Origin: Colius striatus
Taxonomy: Eukaryota > Chordata > Aves > Coliiformes > Coliidae
Length of the DNA stretch: 64,000 bases
Assembly (NCBI RefSeq): GCF_028858725.1
Contig: NC_084789.1
Coordinates: forward strand, 42,005,594-42,069,593
Reading direction: 5' to 3'
Shown piece by piece: positions 28,421 through 40,300 of the stretch. The notes beneath the pieces are model-generated. The model was given only the letters and a program-made list of their open reading frames with translations, was not told the DNA's origin and did not search any database. A program made the translations under genes and the position numbers. The stretch's first letter is position 1. The number at the start of each line of letters is the position of its first letter.

Positions 28421-30370
28421 TCGTTAACAGCCACACTGTGCTTTGCTGGAGCTGCTGTGGGCTGCCAGTGTAGCCACCTACAATGGTATCTCCATGAGAA
28501 TGCAACCATCTCCTTTGACATGCAACAACGTTAAATAAGACATCCAAGGGGAAGGAAGACAGTGTCATGTTTATGAAATTGGATTACTCAGCTGCCAGGC
28601 TCTGAGGGTTGCCTGCAGCTTCCCTCCTGGACACGTTCAGAATGATTTTTAGCTTCTGTTGCCTCCATGGATTTCTGGCCAAGGGTGTGCTGTCTTACCC
28701 AGTCGAGAGCACGTGATGCTGCAGCCATTACTGCAGGAACTGGAGTGTTTTAAGCCTCCTCCTTGTTGTAAATAGGGTGTTAAACATGGAAAGGGGACAA
28801 AAGAGCAGTAGCAGTGAGCTGAGGCAGTGGCTTATGTTGACAGTTTGATTAGTCTATTGGAAAGACTTCTGAGAGATTATTTAGTTACAGTGAGCAGAAG
28901 GGGAAGATTAAGACTTTCTGCTTAGGAGAAGAGGGCAAGACAATGGCTGGTGAGTGGGAATTCAGACCAGGAAAATGCAAAGACACGAGTTTCAAAGAAA
29001 GGAGACAAATGTCCAGCACTTGTTGCAGATTCTCAAACATTGAGTGTCCCCAAATCCAGCCTGTGCTTTCCTGAAGAGAACAGTTTGAGCCAATACAAAT
29101 GAATTCCTCACCCTTGGGGAAAAAGCATCAAATTCAGGGGTTGCAGCACACAGCCCTGGCTTTGCAAGGAAGACTTTTTTCCCCCATCCTCTGGGTTCAT
29201 GAGGAGGGAGAGCCCACGTGGTGTGTGTTGGTGTGATTTCTGCCGTAGTCTCCTCTGCACGTACCGACAGTGGCTGCGCTGGCAGAGGCAGCAACGGGAG
29301 GAGGATGTACTGGGGCAGCCTGGGAGGATCCAGCTTGGGTCCAGCTCTAGTGTAAGGGGAGGCTTCTGGGAAAGCCATGATCCTTATTTCCTCTCCAGAC
29401 ATTGTTTCCTCTCCTCCATTAGCACTCAGTAAGGTACCCTTACGTTGCCTGGTGATACACGTGGGAGGACACAGGATGCTGTATGTGACAAGTTTAAGCC
29501 AACCCAGTGATCTGAAGTGACATCAAGTGCAGACCACACATAAATCCCAGAGTCCCTCGTGCAGGAGCTGGGGGAAGGACAGTGGGTTCCCCACAATGGC
29601 TGTGCAGAACACCGTCCCAGTGCAGTGGCCTGTGATGCTGAGGTACTGTGATGCAAAGAGCCTCAACAGGGCCTCGAGTGGGTTAGTGGAGAAGTCCCTC
29701 TCCCAGCCTAAACAGCAAAGGGAGCTCTGTCAGAACCCTCTCTCGCTGGGTTTGTGCCCAGGCAGAGAGCAGGGTCAGGCCTGAGCTGTTCATGGTTGCC
29801 TCCCACGTCAGGAGCCCTTTGCCTGGGGCACCCCCACAACAAAGGGCCTGGCAGCAGAGCCAGCACATCCCTGCAGGCTGCTGTAATCTCCCGTGTCTGC
29901 GCAGGGCGTGGGGCAGGGACTCCGTGTGCATCCCTGACATTATCTCCCTGCCCACCAGCCCTGGATTAGTGTTGCTGCAGCAACAGCACTTGTGCAAGAG
30001 GAGCCCGTTCCAGGGAGAGCTGCTCCAGTTTGGGTGACTCAGGGCTCCGTCATGGGCTTGAAAGTGATTTGGCATCTGCCTCCACCCCTTTGTCTTGGCA
30101 CGGAACACACGGTGGGGCTCCGACCGACTTGCCAGCAGATGCTGGAAGGGGAGGCAGGGGCAGGGCCTGGGAGCTGGAGCCTGCTGCCCTGGCTGGGGGA
30201 GGCAGCCTGGATGAGGTTGGTGACGGGGCTGTGAGCCGGGGAGCCAGGCTCCGGCATTGTTCCGGGAGTGCCTGGGCAGAGCACAATCGCGGCGTTTGCC
30301 ATGGGAGAGGATCTGCTCTGCAGGGACTGGGATAATGTTATTCGCTCGGGAATTCACATAAATGCATGTG

Positions 30371-30386
30371 ATTTGCATATGCAAAT
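30371..30386. promoter_or_regulatory. Palindromic octamer element (POU-type)
   Basis: ATTTGCATATGCAAAT is a perfect 16-bp palindrome made of two inverted octamer sites (ATGCAAAT and ATTTGCAT), preceded closely by a further ATGCAT. It lies in WNT3 intron 1. Such arrangements can bind POU-factor dimers. Function is inferred from the motif alone. Confidence 0.4.
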
Positions 30387-30550
30387 GGAGGCTCCCAGGC
30401 TGTGACTGCAATAAGCGCAGCGAGGTTTCCAGCCCTGCAAAGCCTCTGCTCCAAACAGAGCTGAGATGTGCTGGGAGGCTCCGAACAGCCGGGTCCTGGC
30501 AGGGCTCTGCCTTTGCCACCTCCTCCCAGTGGGAAAATTTACCTTTTCCA

Positions 30551-30562
30551 TGTTTGTAAACA
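30551..30562. promoter_or_regulatory. Overlapping inverted forkhead-type sites
   Basis: TGTTTGTAAACA contains GTAAACA (30556-30562) on the plus strand and ACAAACA on the minus strand (30551-30557), both forkhead core matches. It is about 170 bp from the octamer palindrome. Confidence 0.3.
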
Positions 30563-33500
30563 AATGATCTGACGGGGAGCCATGGGAAGTGTCCTTGCCT
30601 CCTGGAGTTTTTGGTCAGGAAGAGAGAAGAATCAATGTGACAGTTGGTACTTTTTCTTACAGGTTTGGTCATTGATGAGAAATTACTTCTGTGGGTTTGC
30701 CTTTTTTGCTTTCTGGGCAGTGCCAGTGGTACCGAGCCTAACTGAGCCCAGAGCATCCTGGGGAGGTGGGTGGAGAGATGGGGACCCTCTGTTAGGTGAG
30801 GGAACGTGTAAGCCCGGGCAGAACTGGGCTGTTGACTTCTTACTGGGCATTCATTAGTGGTACCCTGGAGCCTGACACAACTCAAGAAACAAAGGCTAAA
30901 AACACAACCCTGAAGCAAATGTCATTTGAACATCCTTTCCTACAGAAAACAAACTTTGCAACGCGAGTCATCCCAGGACTCGGTGGAAATGTTTACACCC
31001 AATTGCTCTTTTCTCATTAATAGTATTCAAAACCACATCAGAAAGCTGTTTTTCCAGTTTATATGAGGCTTCCACCCTTGCAGGAAAACAAGGCACACCT
31101 GATAGCCAAGGTCTCCAGGCTCAAGGCAGAACTCAAGCGTTTGCTCCACCAAAACCTAACCCATGGCCAAGCCTCACCAGCTGTCAGCAAGCCGTGTTTC
31201 CCAGCTGGGAATGCTGGGGCACGGGGCTGCTGTGCTGAGCAGAGTAAGAGAGAAGGACGACCAAAACTCAGGCAGGGCTGGGCACCAAGGCCCATTTAGC
31301 CCATGATCATTTTGTTGCCAATGTAAGCACAATCCTTTGAGTCAGGCCCCCTGGTCTGCACTGAACAAAGGTAGTTATTGCAGTGCAGGTAAGTGCAGTG
31401 GTGTCAGTACTAGTGGTGTGGTGGGAGAGACCACCATGCAATGCACATGGTCTGCCTCAGCTCTGGGGAGAGCTGTGCTAAGTGGAGGAGCATCCCTTCT
31501 GACCCTCTGGGAAGACTCATCCGTGTCCCCTGGGTATAAAAGATTTTCAAGAACTTCAGCATTTAGTGGGCAGATGATGGTGCTGTTGCCACTGCACCTC
31601 CCTATTGTCAGGCTCTTCCTAACCCACCTTGCAGTGCCTCTGTGCAAGATCTTCTTTATCTGCACAAAGGCTGAATCCCTCATTGCCCCCAGGGTATGAG
31701 ATCAGTGCTGGTGACAAGGACTGTGAAGACTGCAAGCACAGCCCCAGCTGACCTGGCATTTTGGTATGACTTAAGTCTCCAAAGCTATGATCCTGAACAT
31801 CGCAGCACTGCTGCCTTGGTGTGAGGCACAGGGTCTGTTTTTGTAAAGGCTTAAATCAGCTCCCAGAATCTTTCTGCTTTGTCATTTAACCAAACAGAAG
31901 CAACAGATGATGCCCCACAGAGGGGATTTCAGCTTCTGGGGGTATTTATGAGATTGACAGGAAAAAATGAGCAAACTGGAAAGAAAACATGGAGATAACC
32001 ATAACTGGGGTACTGCATAAGCTGCTTGTCAAACAGAAGCCTGATGGGTTTCATGGCAAACCTACTGAAGGTGGTTGTTGCCAAAGGCAATGAGTCCAGA
32101 GCACATACAAGGCAACAGTCAGTTTGAATTTAAAAAGACAATGGGAAACCTTTTGTAACAGTGAGAACAACCCCACCAGTGCAGCACTGAAAGCATCAGC
32201 AGTGGGGGGAAGCACGTGTTAGGAAATCAGGTGAAAACCAGATCAGTGACGGGGGAATTGCACAGCCGAGGCATAGGGTGAGGGACTGGAGATACCCCAT
32301 GGAGGCTGAAACAGTAACTCCTACGAGAAAACAGGTCATTCTGTGGTTTGCAGATAAGCCTGGACCCAGCTGTGTTGTACATGCAGATGGTGGGGGTCAT
32401 CTGATGGACTGCAGACACTTCAGCTGAGACCATTGTCCTGGTCTGCTGCCACAGCCCACAGAGCACAATCCTTACTCATCTGGTTTCAGACCCATGCAGG
32501 TAAATCTGTGCCAGTGTCAGTAAGGCAAACAGCGAAGATGAATCCACCTGCACTGCACCATCTCCAGAGGGAGGCCAGGACTGAGGAGCGGGAGCTGAGT
32601 GCCGTTTGTTCGGGCTCCGCTGGGGCTGTGGGAAGCCCCTGTGACATTCCTCAAGGACCACTGCAAACTCTCCTGTTGGGATTCTAGAAAGTAGCTGCAG
32701 GAAATCTGGATGACTCTGAGGCTTAAAAATGGCATCAGGATGAAAAACAAAATCAGGATTTTATCACCTAACACTAACCCCTTCTGGTTTAAACTTGGAG
32801 GGTCTGTTTGTTGAGAAGGTGGAGGAAGATCTCCAGTGTCTGAGTCAACGTGGTGCTGCAGGGAAAGTGTTTCTCACTCGAAAATGAAAGGCACAAGTAC
32901 TGGGAAAGCTGCCAGTTAGACTTGATTAGATTTGTAAGATTAATTAAAACCAGAGAGGTTCAGAGAACTGTGAAAAAGACAAATTAGCAAATTAGCCACC
33001 TATCTTTAGAAAAAAGGAAACCTGTCCTCAGAAAAGGAATTGGAGAGAGTTTGGCTCCTTTATCACAGCAAATTTGCTTATCAAAGCACAGTCCTTTCAT
33101 GCTTTCAGAAGAGCAGCCACACTAACAGTCCTGATGATCAACATTTTTGTTGTTACAGGGTAGTTATTCCATCTCTCAAGCCTGTGCAGCAGAAGCCCTT
33201 TCAGCCAAGGATGGCTCACAGTTTCTTCCTTAGTTGACAAGTGGAGACTTTCTTGAGGAGCACCAGCCTATCTGTCTACTAAACACACTGGATGTATGAC
33301 CTGGAAACAGACATCCTCAAACTAAGGTAGTGTATGAGACAAGGGAGAGGAGAGAGGTTTCTAAAGTGGTTTGCAAGTACTTTCTGTTTGGGGTTAGTTT
33401 GGAATCTTTAAGCTAGTCAGAGTAAATGGTCAGTAACAGGGGGTTCCTGGGCTGGAAGAGGTAGAGGCTTTCAACATGTGCCTATTCCTCAGCTTCCTTT

Positions 33501-34952
33501 TCAGGTGTTATCATAAGAAAAGCCGTAAATCGGATGCTGTCATGATGCACAGACAGTGTTAAAAAGGCACCATTAACCATAGCACAGTGTTTCTCAGGCT
33601 GTGCCCCATGGAATGGGGCCCTCACCCTGCAAACTCCCAACTAGACAGGCCTAAATAATCCAGCATGACACCAGAAGCTTTTCCTTACATCCAGTGTCAC
33701 TGCAATACCACCTACAGTCTTGAGTAATATTAAACCACTTCCATTTGTAGATGCAAAACGAACTTCAGATCAGGTCAGCAAAAATGAGGTTGCATCTGCC
33801 AACAGAGTGCTAAAATTAAACTTTGAGTAGTTTAAGGAACATGAGCTGTAACTCTTTACATATGGGATATGGAAATTATACAGCCCAGTTCCTGGCAAAT
33901 CCTTTGCATTCGAGATCCTGTAGGGAAATGACTGATAGATCCACTGAAAAAGGATGAGATTATGGACCAGGAGCTGGTGAACATCAAGTACATCCCCTCC
34001 CAACAGCCAGTATCTACTCTGCAGTCACTGGGTGCCTCTGTCTCCCAGCACAGGTGAGACACCAGGGGATTTCATCCTTTCCAAGATCAGACCTAAGAGA
34101 CTTTCTGGAGGTCTACCATTTAGAGAGCTAGCAGCAGACTGTGCCTTGGTGATTTGCATCCAGCAGGATCCTACATTTCTGGGAGAGAAATCCCAATAGG
34201 CATGGGGTATGCAATAGGTTTGTACCTTGAGCAGTAGCCAGATTGAGCACAATTTCCACGATAAGCTGCATTTAGAGTCATTGCCTTTAGGTAACTGGAA
34301 GAGTGCTTAAATAGAGAATGTCAGTGTGCTGGATTTCCAGGTATCCCTGAGACATGATCATACCTACATGGACACAGGTAAAATCCATGAATACAACTTC
34401 AAAAGGCTTTGCTAGGAGCTTGATAATGTTGTAAGAATGGCAATAGCTACTCAGAAGTATTCTGTGGATGGACAAAGGCCTTGACTTTATCAAGGGCTCA
34501 CTTTGGATGTACCCACATTGCTGAATGGCTGGGCTCTGAAACCAGATGTGCTGTCACAGATTAAAACGAGCCAAACGCTGCTCAGCAGGGAGACAGCAAC
34601 GAGCAGCTGCTGAGACTACTGCTGGACATGCCTGTGCTGATTCACTCAGGCCTGGCAAAAATGTCAGACCAGGCTCAAGCAGAGCCAGATTGCCACAGAT
34701 GCTGCTTTGGCTCAACACAGGTCATGCAAATAGGATCTGCAGTACTGAGAGAGTGTTAGAAGTCAGACACATCTGAACAAACACCATTGCTAACACGACT
34801 GACCACGAGTGTTATACGGTGAGCATACACTGGTTAAAGCAGCTTCCTTCTCCTGATGCAAGAGAGGGTCTGCACTCCTGCTCACATTGAGACTTCTGCT
34901 GGCAGATGGACCAACAGCTCCTGTGCCGGAATGGTAGGTGAGGTGTGTTTCT

Positions 34953-34970
34953 GGATGGATGGATGGATGG
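34953..34970. repeat. (GGAT)n short microsatellite
   Basis: Four and a half GGAT units in WNT3 intron 1. Confidence 0.9.
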
Positions 34971-35819
34971 CCTGTCTGCTGCTGGGCCTTAGAAGCTGAG
35001 ACCTGTAGCACATTTTGCAGCTGAACACATGACAGTGGTAACTGCAAGTGCTGTGCATTGTATCTGCATGTTCTCAACACACAGCATGATTCTTTAGCCT
35101 TTGTGATTTTGTGTTTAAAGTTTGCTTTTTAGTTCTTTAATACTGGGCATTTTCCTGTCTTTCCATAAAGACTCCAGCCACTAGTTTGGGTTGAACTGTT
35201 TGAGCTGGCAGTGGAAGGGCCTGATGAGCATCACCAATGTCAGGTGGGAGATAACCTTCTGCCTCCTGGTGATCTCCCCCTGCTGATAATGCGGGCAGTG
35301 TTCCAGGACAGGTGTGGAAATCAAGTACCTCCAGAGTGCCAGCTAACTTATTAGAGAGTAATTTAGAAGCCAGAGGTGATTTAGTGACCTTAGAGTCGTA
35401 CCCTCTGAGGGCTCAGACTGCCCAGGTCTGTCCTGCGCCTGCAGGGAGGAAGGAAGGGCTGAAAGCATCCCTGCGTCTCTCTGGCTCACACACCCGGTAG
35501 AGCAGTGACTGCACAGCAGGAGCTGGAGACCAAGAGCCAAGACTGATGCAGTGAGAAAGCAGTAGCTAAAGACCTGTCATGGCCTAGTTGGAGTGGCAGT
35601 GGCTCGTGTCTGGTCACAGGGCTGACGGGAGTGATTGTCAGGATTCTTCTTGTCACGTGTGTGCTGGGCTGTGTGTTGCCATCACAAGCCTTGGATGAGA
35701 GTTGCTTAGTTGTGCTCAGGGTCCTAATGAAGCCCTCACCCCCATTAAACATACACTGGGGACTGAGTAATCCAGGACCTGCCTAGCACTTTGTGTCTCT
35801 GCTGTTGTCCCTGGCAAAG

Positions 35820-35930
35820 GGTGTATCACAGTCACAGAGCGATGGCTGAGAGGATCCCTGGAGGTCTCCAGTCCCAGCACTGGCTCAGACTAGGACAGAG
35901 TGACCAGGGCTTCATGCTGGCCACATCAAG
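35820..35930 (-). mobile_element. Possible degraded CR1 fragment
   Basis: CACAGTCACAGAGCGATGGC, a CTGGAGGTCTCCAGTCCCAG segment and TGACCAGGGCTTCATGCTGG resemble the reverse complement of a CR1 3' end with many changes. Confidence 0.3.
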
Positions 35931-36726
35931 TGGAGTGTTGGTCTATTTATCTGATGAAACAAGTCATCACATAGAGCAGCTGGCCCATGAGTTCAGCTGC
36001 TAGTGGCCTCTAGCATCCCCCACACCCTGTAGCCAGCCCTGAGCTGGGAGTCCCTTGGGGCCTGAAATGCGCCTGAGTTTCCAGTGCTCCTGCGTGGAGT
36101 CCCTTAGGTAGGTGCTTCCCTTTGTCAAATGCTCCTCAATGCAAGATTTGGATGAACAGCAATTGGTTTGCCATTAAAACACCTCTTAAAAGCCCTTTGT
36201 GACCACTGAAATGTACTTGTGAATTAGGTTGCTTTGGGGCAGGAACAGAAATGTCAAGTCTTTCTGTGAGTCAGAGCCCTTCTCCCTGCGCGCTGGCTCC
36301 AGGCTTGTGTGGGCTCTGCAGGGCAGAGCAGATCCCTGGGGCTGGGACACTCCAGGGGACAGGAGTGGTTAGTTTTTGAGGGAATGAGACTTACTGATGT
36401 TTAGGGAAATGTGCACTTTGCCTACTGCTCTGTACTGTTGTGTCCCAGCAGCATTTCAAAGCAGTTACTGAACTCAGGACTCCACTGCACTGCACTCTGC
36501 CATGTGGGGGAGAGAGAAAGTCAACAAGAGATGCTATCTGGCCCTAGTAACACTCTGCCAAGACCTGAGGTATGCTGAGGTTCACAAGGCTGTATAGCCT
36601 CAGGGGCTTTCCTCTGGCAAGGCTTAGGGCTGCCCATGTGTGTTTGCTATATAGAACAGATGATGAATCTGAATTCCAGCTTGAAAAGCTCTTGCTTTCA
36701 TGGCAAGGACTGACCATCCCATTTGA

Positions 36727-37130
36727 ATCACAGAGTCACAGGATGGTGGGGTCTGGCAGGGCCCTGCAGAGCTGCTGCAGCCCCAGCCCCTGCTCCAGCA
36801 GCTTCCCCTGGCTCAGGGGGCACAGGAACATGTCCAGGTGGGGTTGGGAACCTCCTGAGGAGCCTCCACACCCTCCCTGGGCAGCCTGGGCCAGGGCTCC
36901 CTCACCTCAGCACCAAAGGAGCTTCTCCTCCTGTGCCAGGGGCACTGCCTGTGTGCCAGCCTCTGCCCCTTACCCCTTGTCCTGTCACTGGCCACCACAC
37001 AACAAACACTGGCCCCAGCCTCTGACACCCACCCTTTAGGGATGGATCAGCATTGATGACATTCCCCCTCAGCCTTTTCTCCAGGCTGAACAGCCCCAGG
37101 TCTCTCAGTATTTCCTCATAAAAGAGATGT
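36727..37130 (-). mobile_element. CR1 LINE 3' end fragment (reverse orientation)
   Basis: The plus strand begins ATCACAGAGTCACAGGATGG, then runs through GGGGGCACAGGAACATGTCC, TCCCTGGGCAGCCTGGGCCA and TTACCCCTTGTCCTGTCACT to CTTTTCTCCAGGCTGAACAG. This is the reverse complement of the CR1 3' region over about 400 bp, one of the best-preserved copies here. Confidence 0.88.
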
Positions 37131-37245
37131 TCCAGTCTGTAGCACCTTGGTAGCCCATTGCTTGGTGGGATGGTGATGTGGCTCCCCACTGGCCATGCCT
37201 GGCTGCAGGAAATGCTGAAGAAAATCTTTAAACCCACGAGACCCT

Positions 37246-37311
37246 GAATCACAGAATCTTGATGGTTGGAAGGGACCTCGAAAGATCATCCAGTGCAACC
37301 CCCCTGCCAAA
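37246..37311 (-). mobile_element. CR1 LINE 3' terminus (reverse orientation)
   Basis: GAATCACAGAATCTTGATGG, a TTGGAAGGGACCTCGAAAGA segment and a run of CCCCCC preceding TGCC are the terminal about 65 bp of a CR1 copy in minus orientation, directly behind the previous CR1. The sequence beyond about 37311 is no longer recognisably CR1. Confidence 0.75.
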
Positions 37312-40300
37312 TACTTGTGGCCACTTAGTTGCTGACAGCTGTTTTCATGAGCAGCCACACATCACCCCAGCACCTCTGCTCCTCAGCCCTGGCCTCGCTG
37401 CAGTTCCCAGGCAGCTGCACCCTCAGCTCTGGCAGACAAGCTTTGGCACAGGGAGGGCAGCAGCCTGTGGCATCACCCACCAGCCCAGCAGCAGTGGCCT
37501 GTGCTTTGTGCAGCAGCTCTCCCTGCACAGAGCTCCCTGTGCCAGCACAGGCTGCTGGTGGAGGTGCTGTGGCAAGGCAGCACCTCTGGGCTTGCACAGT
37601 TAAGTGCCCTCACTGGCAAGCCCCAGCATTACCTTAGTCATTTTAAACCAGAACTGGCTGCATGTTAAGCTGTCAGAAAATGATAAGGGGGGTCTTTTTT
37701 TTTTTGTTTTTTGCTTTGTAGTGCTGCAGCAGCTGGATTTGCATCAGGAAACCCACCCTGGTGTTCTGGTGCTGCACCGTGATTTGATTCCTTCTGAACA
37801 CAGCTGGATTGGCCACGTGCCTGTAACACACCCCAGGCTGCAGGATGGACATGCTTTGAACCTCAGAGCACAAGAAGGCCAAGACTGCCAAGAGAATGAA
37901 GTCTCCCCTTCATTCCAGCAAGGTGAGACACCGAAAGCTAAAGAAGACAAGTTACATGTCACCTCAGACTCCATCTCCATGCAAACGGTTTTCACATAAC
38001 AGGTTTTTCCTAATGAGAAAGCTCCTGTGGGACCAGTGGGAACATGTTTCTAAGCCAAAGCCTCCAGCTTCCCCTGAAAGCATTTCTGAGGGATAGAAAT
38101 AAAACTTAATAACATGTGATGGACAAAGCTCTTCTTCCAGGTGCCAAGTCATCTGCTGAGACACCAGCAAATGCTGGATGGGAGGATGCACTTGGTGAGA
38201 GCCACGGCTGTGGGCAGTGATCTGTTAATACTGTCCTGAGGAACCACGAGAGGAGCAGGGCTGAGCTTTTTGCTCCCTGTTTACACCACCAATTGCATAA
38301 TCTGTCTCCTTTCTCCAGGCTGGTGACACACCAGAGGATTTCAAGACTTCTTGGTGAATGGTGCTCACAGAAGAGGAGTGTTTGGTGTTTCTGCTCAGTT
38401 CATGGGTGGGGTTTTCTCCCTGATTGTCTTCTTTAGCCCCTGCACATGTACTAGCATCCTGGGAGTGGTTTCTAGTTGTTTGCTGGGCCTCAGTACCCCT
38501 GTTGGCCTGCACTGACACAGCTCAGGCTGTGGGCTAGATCTGAATCCAGATTCTGTCAGGGCACCACCAGAAAGCTGTGGGCCCATCCATCAGTCTGTCT
38601 ATACACTGACCAGGTTTTCATGCCTTGATTCCACCCCAATAACTCAGCCATGTTCTATTATCCCTGCTGTCATTAGGATATGTGGGATCAAAGAGATGGG
38701 TACAGGTGTGATTGGTATCACCACCATCCCTTCTGCTGCCGCCTGTTCTGCAGCCTGTGGGGCTGGGCTGCCAGCCCTGGCCCTGCTGCCCACGGTGCTT
38801 CCATCCATGCCATCTCTGAAGGGTCAGGAAGAGCAGCAGTCCTGCTCCCCATGGCCTCAGCACATCTCCCCACGTCTTTGTGCACTGCCTCTCTTTTAGC
38901 AGCAGTAACCCAGACAGCATAGCTGTTGGACACATATCTGAGGGAGCTTTTGTTGGCTTCAGCTCCTCTTGCCAACACTCTCACAGGCAATACTTAGATG
39001 ACCTTTTCCCATCTGTGCCCCATTTGTTCCTTTTCACTGCTGTAATAGGATGGAAGCATGTGAAGAAGGGTTGGACCTCTGGCAAAATACCACCCCTGCT
39101 CTCTGAAAGTTGCATCTACAGTCTGTGCAGCCCCTGGGCCTTGCTCAGGCATTGCCTGGGGAAATGTTAGTTGGTCGGGGGCAGGACGATGTGAGGGAGC
39201 TGTTGGCAGTCAGAGGCTGGACTGCAGACCCCTTTCCTGGCTTTGCAGCCCAGTGACTCCACCTCCTCACTGCAACCAGTGTGCCTGGGCACTGTGGGTC
39301 TGCATTTGCACTGCAGATCTGTCCCTTTGCTCACTGTCTGGCCACACTGCTGCCTGTGCCAAGAGCTGATGGCTTGAGCCTCGCTGAGGCCAAGGGCAGG
39401 ACCCACCTCCCAGCATGGTGGTGTGCAGGCCAGAGGGTTGCTGTGCTGTTCCCTCTGGATAACACAATCAGATGGCCAGCATCCTTCGCTGGCCCCTCAG
39501 TACAAACACACCTCAGTGCAAACCCTCTGCAGCTTCATCCTTTTGCCTTTATCCCTTCCCCTGCACTGCCATCCGTGTCGTGCTTGCTGGCATTGTCTCA
39601 CTGCACTGTGGAGCAGCTGGATTATTCCAGCCACCCTTAAACCCGTTTACAGGTGCCACGAGCCCGTTCTGCTTGCACACCTTATTTCTCTGTGTGTTTA
39701 TTCAGACACTTCCTCCTCACTACAGCAATAAATGCTTTTCCCATTTATGCCCCAAAGCAGAAATGATTTGGTTTGATTTTGCTGCCAAAATGCTCCCTGT
39801 ACAGCAGAAAAATCCCCAGAAAGGTTGCACCAGCAGGACTGGGCACTGTTTGTCAGCAGCCTTGGGGTCCTGCAGGAGGAACAGTCTTCCTGAAAGTGCA
39901 GAGATGCGTTTAGCTGAGGATAAGGGAGCGCTGAGGATCTGGCCTGGCTTGGAGGGATGCAGGAGCCCAACACAGAAGACCTGATGCTATGCCCTGCCTT
40001 TGCTTCTCTCCCCCTGCTCTGGGGCACGTTGAACCCTGCCAGCGGGACACTTCCCCCCAGATTCTGCTCTGTGCCTGTGTGAAGATCAGAGGATCAGGAA
40101 GACAGCGGGAACAGCGTTCCTTTCTAGGCGTGTGTATCACGTCGTGCTCCAGCACACTGTGCACGAGACCTCAGCTCACAGGGCAGATATTTAAAGCCTT
40201 CAGCAGGATTGAGAAACACACTGATTTTTCCTGTGCTGTGGGAAGCATTGTCTGTGCCTGAGCAGCCAGGGAGCCCTGGCCCAGATATTGCTGCCCTTCT

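Larger units (their letters stand above)
29683..30756 (-). other. Unexplained 357-codon open frame in WNT3 intron 1
   Basis: An ATG (plus-strand CAT at 30754-30756) opens a frame of 357 codons to a stop at 29683, on the same strand as WNT3. The frame is also open upstream, for 411 codons in total. It is not a tandem repeat and has no CR1 signature. The predicted protein is rich in Ser, Pro, Leu, Gln and His, has no signal peptide or domain that I recognise, and looks like composition-driven sequence. A coding role is not supported beyond its length. Confidence 0.15.

Noticed and set aside
33480-34500. Possible old retroelement in WNT3 intron 1
   Set aside because: Minus-strand ORFs contain a few suggestive words, but there is no LTR pair, conserved polymerase motif or target-site duplication.
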